64,000 nt of DNA from Liolophura sinensis (Eukaryota; Mollusca; Polyplacophora; Chitonida; Chitonidae). Position 1 is the stretch's first letter; each line of letters opens with the position of its first letter. The stretch is from NCBI RefSeq assembly GCF_032854445.1, contig NC_088300.1, forward strand, positions 54,348,984 to 54,412,983. Reading direction: 5' to 3'. Of this stretch, positions 1 through 12,400 are shown piece after piece. A program made the position numbers and the translations under genes. The notes under the pieces are model-generated. The model searched no databases and was not told the origin of the DNA. It worked only from the letters and a program-made list of their open reading frames with translations.

Positions 1-414
1 TCAGATGTTAGCCAATAAATCTGTTCAACAATGCCAAATTTTTTCCTTATAAACACAACAGGAAGAAACCAGTCCTCATGCTACAAGGGAATTCTTTGCC
101 TGATTTCAGCATTAAAACGTATCAGAATCTTTTTCAAGAGTTTCAACTGCCTGAAGAGCTCACATTTTTGAACAAGCACTAGGTATATGGAAGGTTCTAA
201 AGTTCGTTGTTGCCTCACAATCACAATGTTCAGCATGCACCACAGGCCAAGTCCACAAAGCAATATTTGACATAAATCAAAATGTAAACCTTCAAAATTA
301 GAAATTGCATAAGGTACAAACTTGGACACGTTTAGCATAACAGAACACTTTTCATGCATTTTCAATTTTGACACAACAGGTCTTAAATTGAGTTGTCATA
401 ATTGAGGTACATAC

Positions 415-3400
415 CTGAACTTGGAATGTCAGTGTACCACCGACAGTATGTGGCTCAGTCCAGTCCCACTTTACTGTACAGTATTGAGGGGCAGGATATC
501 GCCGATTGAAATAGTCAAGGATGGCTGCCTTCGATACATGAGGGCTGCGGTGAGCAAAGAGGCCTCCACAAAAGATCATCATTGTGACGAGTAATGCTCC
601 CGGAAAAATAAAAAACCAGACTGAAATAAAGAAAAGCATAGTGCAAACATACAGTATTTCTTTAATTTTTGTGTAAAGCCATATAGGAGTACAGAAACAT
701 GTATTGGCAATTAAAATAGAATTATACTAAAATATCAAAAAGACACAATAATAAAGGCATAACTTTTCGTGTGGAAATCTATTGTCACTTCCATGTACAT
801 GAGGTATATGTGAGATTTCAGGTTTCCTGCTATGTGTGCGGGGGTCAAATCTGTATTCACCTCAGTGTTGGAGAGTTTCAAATCCTCAACCTAAAGCACT
901 GACAAATCCAATGCTTCTATGACATTTACACAGCTGATCTAGCTTATGAAATGAAATTGCTACTGATTGCGATCATTATTTTTATTTGGATGTACTTCAT
1001 AACATGCTGTTGGCTGGGAACCTAATAATAGACATGCTTCCCCAGGCTCTGCCAGTTTTCCTGCCACCATAATGCTGACCGCTATCATATAAATGAAATA
1101 TTCTCGAGTACATCATAGAACATCAATCAATAACCAAAAAAAAAAAATATATAGAGATATATAACAGACAAGTAATTGTCACAGTATTAAAAAATAAAAA
1201 TGATCAAAATATAAGTTCTGCCAATCAATCTAAGAACAACTGTAATAAGAACAGAAAAATCTGTTCAAGGACCATATTTCCAAGTTCGTGAAACAGGGCA
1301 AATTAGATATCTTACATTTCAGACACCAGCATTTTTAAAGGACTATCAGTCACTCAGATTAATCAGCTGATCTGTAACCACATTGCACAAATCGGGAAAT
1401 AGTATGGTCTGCAAAATCTTATGTTCTAACTGCAAAAATTGTCACTATGCCCTCAGTGAAGTTTGTGTAGTGCATTAAACCTAACCAGGACAAATTGTAC
1501 AAAATGTGTGAACAGAGAGAAGCCGCTTAAGGGACACTTTAATAGCCTCATCACGTAAAATCAATAGGCTTACACAGCCATTACCAGTGGATTATCTTCC
1601 AGTCTTCACGCCAGCGACGACTACATTCTAGCCAGATGTATTCAGAGCATGACACACAACTTATTTCCAGAAGCCCTACATGACAAATCTGGGTACAGAC
1701 ACCATGTTGACACAGTGCACCTGATGAAGAATTATCTCAATTATGTAGCACACATGTCTCAAGGGTTAACACCCCATGTTGTTTTTGGATTAAATTCTCC
1801 ATGCATTAGTCAAGCAAACAGAAAGCCCGGCAAACTACTTGTAAGCTAAACAGCCATGAAATCCCCTAAATGCCCTTATTTCCGTGCTATTAAGCAGGCA
1901 CTGGTAAATCCAGCAGGCATCATGTTGGACCATGGAGTGGAGGAACTTCCAGACAAAGCTGCACACTCCATTCAACCTCTCCAAAAACCTTCTCACCAAC
2001 ATTACTATTGATTTTCCAATAACACTGCAACTGTGCCGGAGAGAAATCAAATTCTCATGTGTTAAATTGGTCACATGACCCTGAAGAGCAGCCTCTGACA
2101 AAAACATGTGCATGTAGATATGGACTGGCTATAGGCATACCCAGTGCTTAATATTGTTCACTGTACACTAAGGCAGTCATCTTCGAACCACATTCAAGGG
2201 GAAGAGAACAAAAATGATACATTCAAACATAAAAGGGGTTACAGCATGCTCATATAAAACACTGTCCATAGAGGTTGTACACATGAAAGTACACACATGC
2301 TCAGTATCTAGGCATAGTGCTCTAAACTACTGCTAAATCATGGAGTTTACACTATGTACATGTACAAATATATGTTTCTTATTTATTTTGGATTTGTGAA
2401 AAACTGCACAAAGACTGTATGCAAATTAATTAATGATGGAGGTTTAATGCTACAGATGTATTAGCATCATTGAAGCCATACACAATAAGCTTGACATTTA
2501 TATCACCCAAAACATTTGAACACTTCATTATCAATATCATGAGAGGTCATCCACACTTCTCTGGACACCTGAGTCACCTTCATCATCATCATCCATACTA
2601 TGAGGAGCTAAAAGTTTCAGAAAACTTTGCTGTTGTGAGCATCTGTCTGTGTCTGACCAGATTTGGTTTCAGTGAGCGTAGGTCGATTGCTGCGGGCAAC
2701 AACTCTCACTTCTCAAATAAGTGTATGATTGTCACGTGACCTGTTGCACATGATGCATCACAAATGACTATCTAATGGAAAATTGGAACCATCTGGATGC
2801 AAGGATGCTTAGGTTGGCGCAACTGGATACAACTGGATGCTTCGAGATACAGAAAAGTAGAATATGTTAAGCTCTGAATCTATGCCAAGTCAGCAGTTGT
2901 TGGTGACAACATAGATTGTATGAAACCAGCGCCTGATTGAATGCTCCCAGTTGCCTCCAGTTGCTCTGAGTCACCAAAAACCCAGTTGCTCCGAGTCACC
3001 AAAAACCCAGTTGCTCCCAGTTGCTCTGAGTCACCAAAAACCCAGTTGTTCCTAGTTGCTCTGAGCCACCAAAAACCCAGTTGCTCCCAGTTGCTCTGAG
3101 TCACCAAAAACCCAGTTGCTTCTAGTTGTTCTGAGTCACCAAAAACCCAGTTGCTCCTAGTTGCTCTGTGCCACCAAAAACCCAGTTGCTCCTAGTTGCT
3201 CTGAGCCACCAAAAACCCAGTTGCTCCTAGTTGCTCTGAGTCACCAAAAACCCAGTTGCTCCTAGTTGCAAGGGCGATCTATGCCAGGCTTAAGTCATCC
3301 AGAATAGTCTTCATTAGACAACAATAATATACACATACAATGTATATGCAGCAGCTTGCTGGTGGTATCCTACAGAAAAACCCTCTCAGGACAAGTTTCA

Positions 3401-6400
3401 TTTGTGAAATAGCTAGGGTCTAGGAAAATACATGAATATTTAAGTGAATTACAGTAAATATATGGAAGCATACAGACAGTGAACTTTGACACTTGGCTAA
3501 GAGGCCTATTTTATGTTTTATCATAAACCACGGCTAATTACAGCTAACAGGAATTCATTAATCAGAGCTAACATTACACTAATACATCACAAAATTGCTC
3601 AACACTTGTTAAAACCTGTAAATTAAGATTTATACACAGAATGCTTGTTACTGAAGATCTAGAGGGTTTTCTTAAGCAAATGTCAAAATGTATATATGCC
3701 TGGGCTAAGACACTGAACCATTTTTAACTGTCAGCTCATTAAACTGGTCGATACTGTAGCCCACATCTTCTCTCATAATTAGATTTCTGTAATGAAGTCA
3801 GCTAGCCCAATGGAGAAGGTGTGGGCGTTATGTCCATCGGCTCACCAACTGGCCTGTGCTTGCATTAAAAAAAAAATTTTTAACTCTAATTGGGAAATTT
3901 GAAGTAAACCTTTTGGGAATAGGCATAACCCCACTATCATCTCCAAGCAGACATGCTTCCACCTTATACTGATCCTTCCCCAGAACAGGCTTACAGGCAT
4001 GAGCGCACAGAGTGCCATTCTACCTTTAAATAGGTTATACATGTAATTACATGATCACAGTGCATGTGTACATATATCTGCATATCTGCTGTATATACCT
4101 CAAAGTTCTGATTAACCTACACTTACACCTAAACCCATACTTACACGCTTCCGACAGCCGTGTTTTCATTGAGTGATTGGACAGGGGAATGCAAGCAGTA
4201 TAATCACCCTTCAGTCTATTGTGACCTGATACTCTAATATTTAGATCAGCTATGTTGTTTTTCTCATTATTGCCTGACAAACCTTGAAGTGATCATATTC
4301 AATCATAATTCATCTCAGTTTGTTGGCTAGCTATGGCGGACTGGCAATAGTTAGGCTGCTGTCAAACTCTGATTGCAGACAAATGCTTCAAAGCACACAA
4401 CTTAATGGAATACGTTTTATTTTAGACCTTGAGCATTGTTGGTGTTGAATACAGTTTTTGAGATATGTCATTATTACAGCAGAGTCACATAAGAGTGTAA
4501 AATGATGTCTTCTTTACAACATGGTAGGTCTACTTGCGTGCATGCATCTTTTAATATGTTTGGGAAAATTACCACATATCGATCTAATATCATGATTTTT
4601 TCAACATGATTCAGCAGATTAATCTAATTCTGTTTAATTAGTTTTCTATATTCTATATAATACCTCACACTAAAGTTGGCAGGATCACCAAACAGTGATT
4701 TGTAGCAACAGTATCACATCGAAAAGGGATGTCTTTCTGTTGTAGTAACCTCCTACGTGTATACCGAAACATGTGTATTGAAATATTTAAGTGTAAAAAA
4801 ACAGAAAAGATGGCTCCAACTTTGTTGGCTTGAGTTTAATGCTGAAGTTAACATTCCACTGTAAAGACTGACAGTTCACAGTGGTTCTAATTGTCTTAAA
4901 AAACCAAATGACACATCCAATAAAGATGTAATATAGCTGCATATACCTGAAGGTAATTTTGAGAAAAGGTGTTTAATAAGATCTTAATTTAAATCATACA
5001 TATGTAACATCAAACAGACCTTTCTAGTGTAACATAACTTTGTTAAAGTGAATATTTTAATAAGTGTAACTTTATTATTAAACCCTGTGGCTGTGAACAG
5101 GGCCAGGAAAGCGATAAAGTTATAAAGATGATAAAGTTATTTTTATGATAATGATCTGAACAACATGAAAATATATAATTTTATAACGAACACTTATTTT
5201 GTTTGCTCTTGATACATCTCTAAGCAGATTCAGCTTGTTGAATCTTAACTAAGCATTGACGGACACCGCTGAGATCAATCAGAATAGTGTACCTTTCCCG
5301 TCTAAAGTAATTTGGGTCTAAGTCGGGCAATCTGTTGTTTATTCCTGTCTTTTAGTGGGTTCAGCCGGTAACATAGTGCTCAGTCACTGAGAACGAACGA
5401 TAATGAAACACTTACGCTCCGCATAAAATGTCCGAGATGAAAATCATTTTTTTTATAAAAGTTCAATATAAGAATTTTACGTCCAAAAGACAGAATAAAG
5501 TTGATAAATATTCATCTGTGAATTTGAAAATGAATTTGCTAAGATTTTACATTTGTTTGAGTTTCCTTAACTCACTGTGAACATCTTTCACGTCCCAAAA
5601 GGTTTTGCCTTTAACAATATTTTCTGTTATTTTAATTAACATCATTCAAGCTTACACCTGTCAACAACATGAAAATGATGGCACAATTTACACTGATTTA
5701 AGTGAACCTTAATGTAATTCTGTATATACAAGTATGGTGCATATGAAATTACAGCGGCTGATATGACCAAGTTTTTACCTATAGAGCTCACACAAAAGCA
5801 CATGAGTAGTATACATACAGCTTTATAATGCACGATGATTAGCACTCTCAATATACAGGGATTATATGTACATGTCACCCTGTTAGGACTACACTATATC
5901 TCAAAATAGTTTGTCTTTCACCTGTCTGTCCACACAATGTACGTGCAACAAAAGAAAGTAATTCTAGTACGATTTAGAGCTATAGAGTTCATCATAACCT
6001 GCAGTAGATCAAATTGCAACAATGTATATTGGATTCCACCCCCAATCTCCAAGATACAAATACTGTGTTTTGTAACTTGAGGTACACTTTTGATAATATG
6101 ATTGGAGGTCAGGACTGTGCTCATTAAAATTATCACTGGAACATATTTTCACAAGTACACATTTTTATACCTCACAGATCCAAACAACAACATATTATGC
6201 ATGGTAGAGTAAAAATAAAGGACCAAAAATTACAGAATATACCATACCTTTAATATCACATGCAGGTATTAAATAAACTGAAAAATTCCACTGGAAGCTG
6301 GAAGAAGCTGCTTGTAATCCATGCTGATTAACCCATGATAAAACATTGACCACGATGGCATCTTCAGTCTATATGGCTCACCATGAAGAAATGAACATGT

Positions 6401-9400
6401 GTATGGTCAATACCACAGAGAGACCACAATGAGGGTGGTGTCAAGGATTCATCAATCAAACACAAGGCTACAGAGAGAATGGGTGACCCTGTATCAGTTC
6501 TCACTGACCTGGATAAACCGGGAGGCGCAGGAAGCAAAACAGAGAGAAACAGGAGCCCCCATCCTTGTGCAATACTAGTCAGACAGCAAGCAGCAGGCCA
6601 GAGCCAATCAGTCACGGAAGGTACAATGTACAACAACAACCAATCAATACAGCCTAACAGAAGAGCGGAGACAGCCCTTTACAGAGGCTATTTACATGTC
6701 CATGCCCCCACAACAAAGCGTGGGAGTCCATACTGCAGACTTATGAGCACCCAAATGCAGATGCAAGCTTTAGACTTGTGCCAATACATGTGTTTCAATT
6801 CTACCTTGGGCTACGCACTTGATTATAGACTTGTAGTTAATGCAAAACTGGTGATGCCAGATCATAATACAATACAAAGTTCAATACATTCTATCACAAC
6901 AATCCACTCCATATCCAAATAACACTATGCAACTACTCTGTTCATCAACAATCTTTTATCATTCAATGTTGCATTTCACAACTTTCTCCTTTTACTTCAT
7001 GTACAATGCATACATACTGTACATTAATATGCTCATTTGGGGACTTTCTTTAACTACGTGTATGGTTATGCTCATTGAACTACACCTGGTTTTCTGTAAA
7101 AAATGGTACTTGCTGCTACCTCACTCAGCGCTCGGTACTATGGGGTTAGAGCAAGGAAACATGACTGGTTGGCCCGGTGTCATTATGATATGACTGGATG
7201 GGGTGGCATATCTGGCATCTTCGGCCGTATGGCCTAACCCTGCCACAGGAAAATGCAGTGCATGTACAAACATCCATAACTGAAAAATGGTTAAGCTCAA
7301 CGTTAAACCCCAAGAACACACACACACACACACACATACATACATACACTTGGTGTTCACAATTTACCCTAGATATACCGGTACCTCTAGATACTGTACA
7401 CTTGTGCAATTAGGCTCAGAACTTCCTGAATAGATGTTTCTAAGAGCAAGGCACCAAAGCTGAAGCCATTATTAAGCCAGGGGAAGTTGTAATGAGCTTA
7501 CTGATCCTGGACAATGAAGCAATCCCCAGGTAGCTTTAGGCTTCACGGCCAGAAATAGCACAAAAATTACACTGCACATTCAGGATTATTTCATTTAAAT
7601 ATATCTGACAGGAATCATACGGATGAAGAGAGGAGAAAACCTTTTTACCTTACCAAGTACTTGTTTGCAGCGAACTTCGCAACATGAAAGTCAGGAGTCT
7701 GTTCAACCATGTGACTTCACTGATTTGAGGTCTAGTCACTGCGCAATGAGACTGGCCTTTAATTATAACATTATACAAATTAAATCTGACAGTGTTTCAC
7801 CTTTGTAATTTGTTTTCTTTTTTTTTTTACAAGTGTTCAGTGTTGGATAGGGAATCAAATTTATATCTTTATGTGCATATATTTCTTAGAGTGCTATTTT
7901 ATAGCCCACCACTTGCAGCCAAAAAAAGAGGCAAATGGATCGCTTTATAAACCTCTTCAGGTCTTGGCATAAACTAACTTGATTATTTATTCTTTTGATT
8001 GGGGTTTAATGCCTTAATCAAGAATTTAATACTTAAATGACCACGGACAGGTTATTGGGTGGAATTAAGAAGCCAGTGTAAACAATCTTCCTACATGCAG
8101 CATAAAGATTCAAGATATTTTGGTGAAAGGCAAGTGATATCCAACAAAATTTATGCAAGGCCATATAAGAACAGCAATGGCTTACTTATTTCCACCAATT
8201 ATTGTTACAGTTTCTATCATGTATCAGCTTGTGTTGTTTTTTGCTGTGGTGAACACAGAAACAGGCCTCATTCATCTCACAACAATGTCATAGTTGTATA
8301 AACAGTTTCAATCATGTATCACTTTGTGTTGTGTTTTGCTGTGGTGAACACAAAAACAACCCTCACATGTCATACAAGAATGTCACAGTTCTATAAACAG
8401 TTTCTATCATGTGTCACATTGTGATTTTTTGTGATGAACCCAGAAACAGGCCTCATTCATCTCACACCAATGTCACAGTTCTATAAACAGTTTCTATCAT
8501 GTATCAGCTTGTGTTGTGTTTTGCTGTGGTGAACACAGAAACAACCCTCACAAGTCATACAACAGTGTCACAGTTCTATAAACAGTTTCTATCATGTATC
8601 AGCTTGTGTTGTGTTTTGCAGTGGTGAACACAGAAACAGGCTTCATTCATCTCACAACGTCACAGTTCTATAAACAGTTTCTATCATTTGGCACCTTGTG
8701 ATTTGCTGTGGTGAACAAAGAAACAGGCCTTACTCATCTCACAACAATGTCACAGTTCTAGAAACAGTTTTGCTGTGATACAACAATATCGGAGACATGT
8801 ACAACATGTACAGCATTTAGAGCTGAGAATTGAAGTTCCTTACTTGTCATACCAAAGAATTTTCACTTGTTGGCAGTCAGTTTTACCAGTGAAGGATGCC
8901 CTATGTCAACCTCTGACCTTTGGTAAGATACTGGTGCTGTGTCTGACGTAACATGAACGGACTGGCACATCATATTAGTGTTAGGCAAAACAGTTCTGCA
9001 TTTGAAATCAACAAGTTATTGTCACCAAGGCCTTACAAACAATTAGAGTAGTTAGAGAATATGGTAGTTACTTACCAAAGCTTGACACTGTCCACTTGGC
9101 CTGGTCAGCTAAAGCCTTGAAGCCTGCTGGTGAAGAATAGTAGGTGACTAGACTATGTCTGAACCTCAACTTCTTCAACTGATGCTGTAACACTGAGTAA
9201 TCTTGAGACCTGGAAACCTTTTTGGCCAATTGTTGTAAGGTTTTGTCGGGCACATCACGTAAAGCTTCCAAGCTATTTATCCCAGAATCCACCAGTCTGC
9301 AAAGAGACAAAAATCAAGTAAAAATGTATTTATATTATTTTGGAATTAAGTACAGCATATAGTTTAACAAAACTGATGAAAAAACAGAGATGACATTCGA

Positions 9401-12400
9401 AACGTTTCAATTTTTCTTACAACTTATGTTTTGGCTGTAAATTATTCCGCAACAATCTTTTTTTTTAACAACTGCATCTGCAGGGTGGAAGGTGAGTGTG
9501 TCTTGGGAGAGGAGGAGTGTATAATGGGAAAGCTTTCTAAAGCTTTCACGAGGAGATTGAGAGAATTTTCCCAAAAGTTCAGTTATTAGGCTGCTGAGCT
9601 TATGAAAAAGACAGCAGGATTCAAGCCACGTTGTGCAGAGTCGTAAAAGGGACATGGTAGTTTTCTTTTTTTGATAACTGTGCGTTTTTTACTTTTTCCA
9701 CTTTTGCAATCTGAGTTTTTCTCTTTTTTAAACAGGCACAAAAAAAAAAAATAAAGAAAATAAAGAAATACTCCCAGAAATTGAGAACAGGTGGAGTTTC
9801 TTATTTTTTTTAAGCAGACGAAAAAAAAGAAACTCTCAGAAAAAGATCTAGGACCCCGAGATAATAAATCAATTGGATTACAACTCGGTTCATGGTTTCG
9901 TCTAAATCGCAATATCTATGGCCAAATGATTGGCTGGTTCTGTTGAGGTCCGACTTAGTTATCTCAAGCCCCAAGATAATCATCCAATGATAGTGTCAAC
10001 TACATGAGTGTCTTAACAATGCGTGAAGCAATACATATACTGATTGGCTTATTATTTCGGGGCCGAAGATCTTTTTCTGTGAGTTTTTTTTTGTCTGCTT
10101 GAAAAAAATAAACTCCCACTCGATCTCTGTTACTGGGAGTTTTTGCTTTTTTCTTCGTCTGCTTAAAAAAAGAATGTCCCGTCCAATCTCTTTTCCTGGG
10201 ATTTTTTTTTTGGCCTACTAATACATAAAGAAAAACTCTGACTGAAAAAGTGGGGAAAATAAAAAACACACAGTTAAAAAAAAATAGAACCGCCATGTCC
10301 CGTTTGCGGTTTTGTATCATTCTGACCCATGGCTGTAAAGGTTTTAAAGGTAATCTTGGAGGTAAGTAAAGTACCCTAATTCTTCAACCTTTTCAACCGC
10401 CTCTTTTCAACCTGTATTTTGAAACATTCTGAAAGAGCTATGGGATGTAGACAACTAATTTGTTCAGTTTTAAGAAGCTTGTATCTATAGCGACACAAAT
10501 GAATGATTTTAGCATCATTGTGATAATAATTATATGTTTAAATTCCACTGAAAAAAGTACTTTAATGGTTGAAAAAGAAATAAAGTAACTTGAACACCCA
10601 GCACACATCACCAGGTACAGAGTCAGTGCGTATGGTTCTGTTACCTCCAACATGTCTAACCTCAAAATTATACTATGCACATATATGTATGAGACTCATG
10701 TTCCTGTATTTCTCATTTGGGATAAATTAGTGTATATGTTCTCATCTCACAAATTTCACTACTATGTTCAACAAATCTTTATCTGACCACATCTTTGTAA
10801 AACAGAGAATGTAATTTGAAGATGAGGTAACACAGAAAACTGGAATTTCAGCATTCTCATTGTACCCTGATGGGGGCTTCACTGGCTTAGTTGGTTAGCG
10901 CGCTAGCGGAGCGTAATGACCTAGGAGCCTCTCAGCAATGCGGATGCCGTGAGTTCCAGTCCAGCTCATGCTGGCCTCCTCTCGGGCAGTATGTGGGAAG
11001 GTCTACCAGCAACCTGCAGATGGTCGTGGGTTTCCCCCAGCCTCTGCCCGCTTTCCTTCCACCATAATGCTGGCTGCCGTTGTATAAGTGAAATATTCTT
11101 GAGTACGGTGTAAAAAACCAGTCAAATAAATAAATAAATTGACACTGATGTCACAAAGAAAATATACACAAAGAACTTAATTAAGCACCCCACATGGTTT
11201 TCACTGTGGCGGTTTGTAACCATGTGATTAATGTTCTTCTGTATCAAAAGAGTGCAAAACGTGACCATTATGGTTGTGATCCATAAGACACTTTGGCTAA
11301 TGAAAAACGACAAAATGATTGAAATCCATGTGTTTTAATGATAACACACATGCATTTCTATCATCACTGGTTCTGATGTGGAACAATGGCTTTATAAGTA
11401 TGGTTCTGCAGTGAGCAGTGTTGAAGCTGTGGTTGAAATTACTCAATAAAAATGTGATTTGCAAAGGTAGTTTTCAATTTGGCTAGATCATGTACAGGTG
11501 GATCCTTTTCTGGTCCAAATGGAAGCTGCCTCGCACAAGGAATGGTAGCAACTTTTCCCTTCAGCTGAACAGGTGGTAAGAGGAGATTTTAATTTTGGGA
11601 ACAGCAGTCTAGTCCAAAAGAGCAACAGGTAACATGGTTCTAAGATGGTAGCTGATGAAGTTCTGATGATGTCAGAGTTGGTGCATCGGATACATGTGCT
11701 ATTAGTGACATTATGATTTTTATTATCCTCATGCATAATGAGGTAATATGAATTGAGAATTGTTTTAAGGTTATGAGACACCTCTTATTGTGACGTACAA
11801 TACTGGGGCTTTGAAGAAAGCCCAGGAGACAGGACCAAGATCCAAGTTTGTGAATGTAATGATTCAGGGCAGTTAATGTGGAAGCTGCTGGGAACATGGC
11901 CAACCGCTCTCAGAGCAAAGGTTAGCTTATTTTCAGTACACACATGTACATAACAACAACTATAGTCCTGAACTTACACATCAGTGAATATCCCCAAGCC
12001 TTGAGAGATCAGCCAATATTCCAGAGTTTTTATACTCTTCAGTTCCTTGACAGCATTTGTAAAATAATCAGAGAAAATAGCCTCAAACTTTCTCCTTTCC
12101 AAACTTTTTGATAAAGAGCTGTGATCAGCCGACAATAGAATGACATCATCAAGATTCTGGACACCTGCATAATAAAGAATATAACAGAAACGTTTTAGCA
12201 TTCAACATAACATTTCTTAAATTATATATGTGGTTAACCTATAATTACTGTAGTTATAATTCAACTTCTACACTGAGCATGTAAAAATATATATGCATAT
12301 GCACATAAACGATCTAAACATATCATCAAAATATTTGGCAGTTCCTGTCTAGTTGTCACAGGGATGCTTCTATGACTGAAGGCTTTTGAAATAAATTTAT

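Larger units (their letters stand above)
621..9075 (-). other. AREL1 intron 3, 8.5 kb, no further exon recognised
   Basis: AT-rich sequence between two phase-compatible exons. Apart from the repeats listed separately (SINE fragment, 35-bp array, second-family SINE, 92-bp array) I recognise no protein similarity on either strand. Short open frames here, including a 147-codon frame at 6479-6922, lack splice context and recognisable motifs. Confidence 0.6.

Noticed and set aside
1649-2113. Short overlapping frames on both strands
   Set aside because: No homology, no phase-compatible splice sites with AREL1 exons.
2940-3272. CRISPR-like array
   Set aside because: Whole units repeat with no unique spacers, in animal DNA; it is a minisatellite. 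The same holds for the other arrays.
6479-6922. 147-codon open frame on the plus strand
   Set aside because: No recognisable domain, antisense in AREL1 intron 3, ordinary composition; probably chance.
9586-10320. Two Lys/Phe-rich open frames of 106-108 codons
   Set aside because: They lie in the two arms of the foldback element and reflect its A/T runs.
10872-10960. Possible tRNA gene
   Set aside because: A- and B-box-like words belong to a SINE head; no cloverleaf with anticodon arm could be drawn, and the same head recurs at 46178 and elsewhere.
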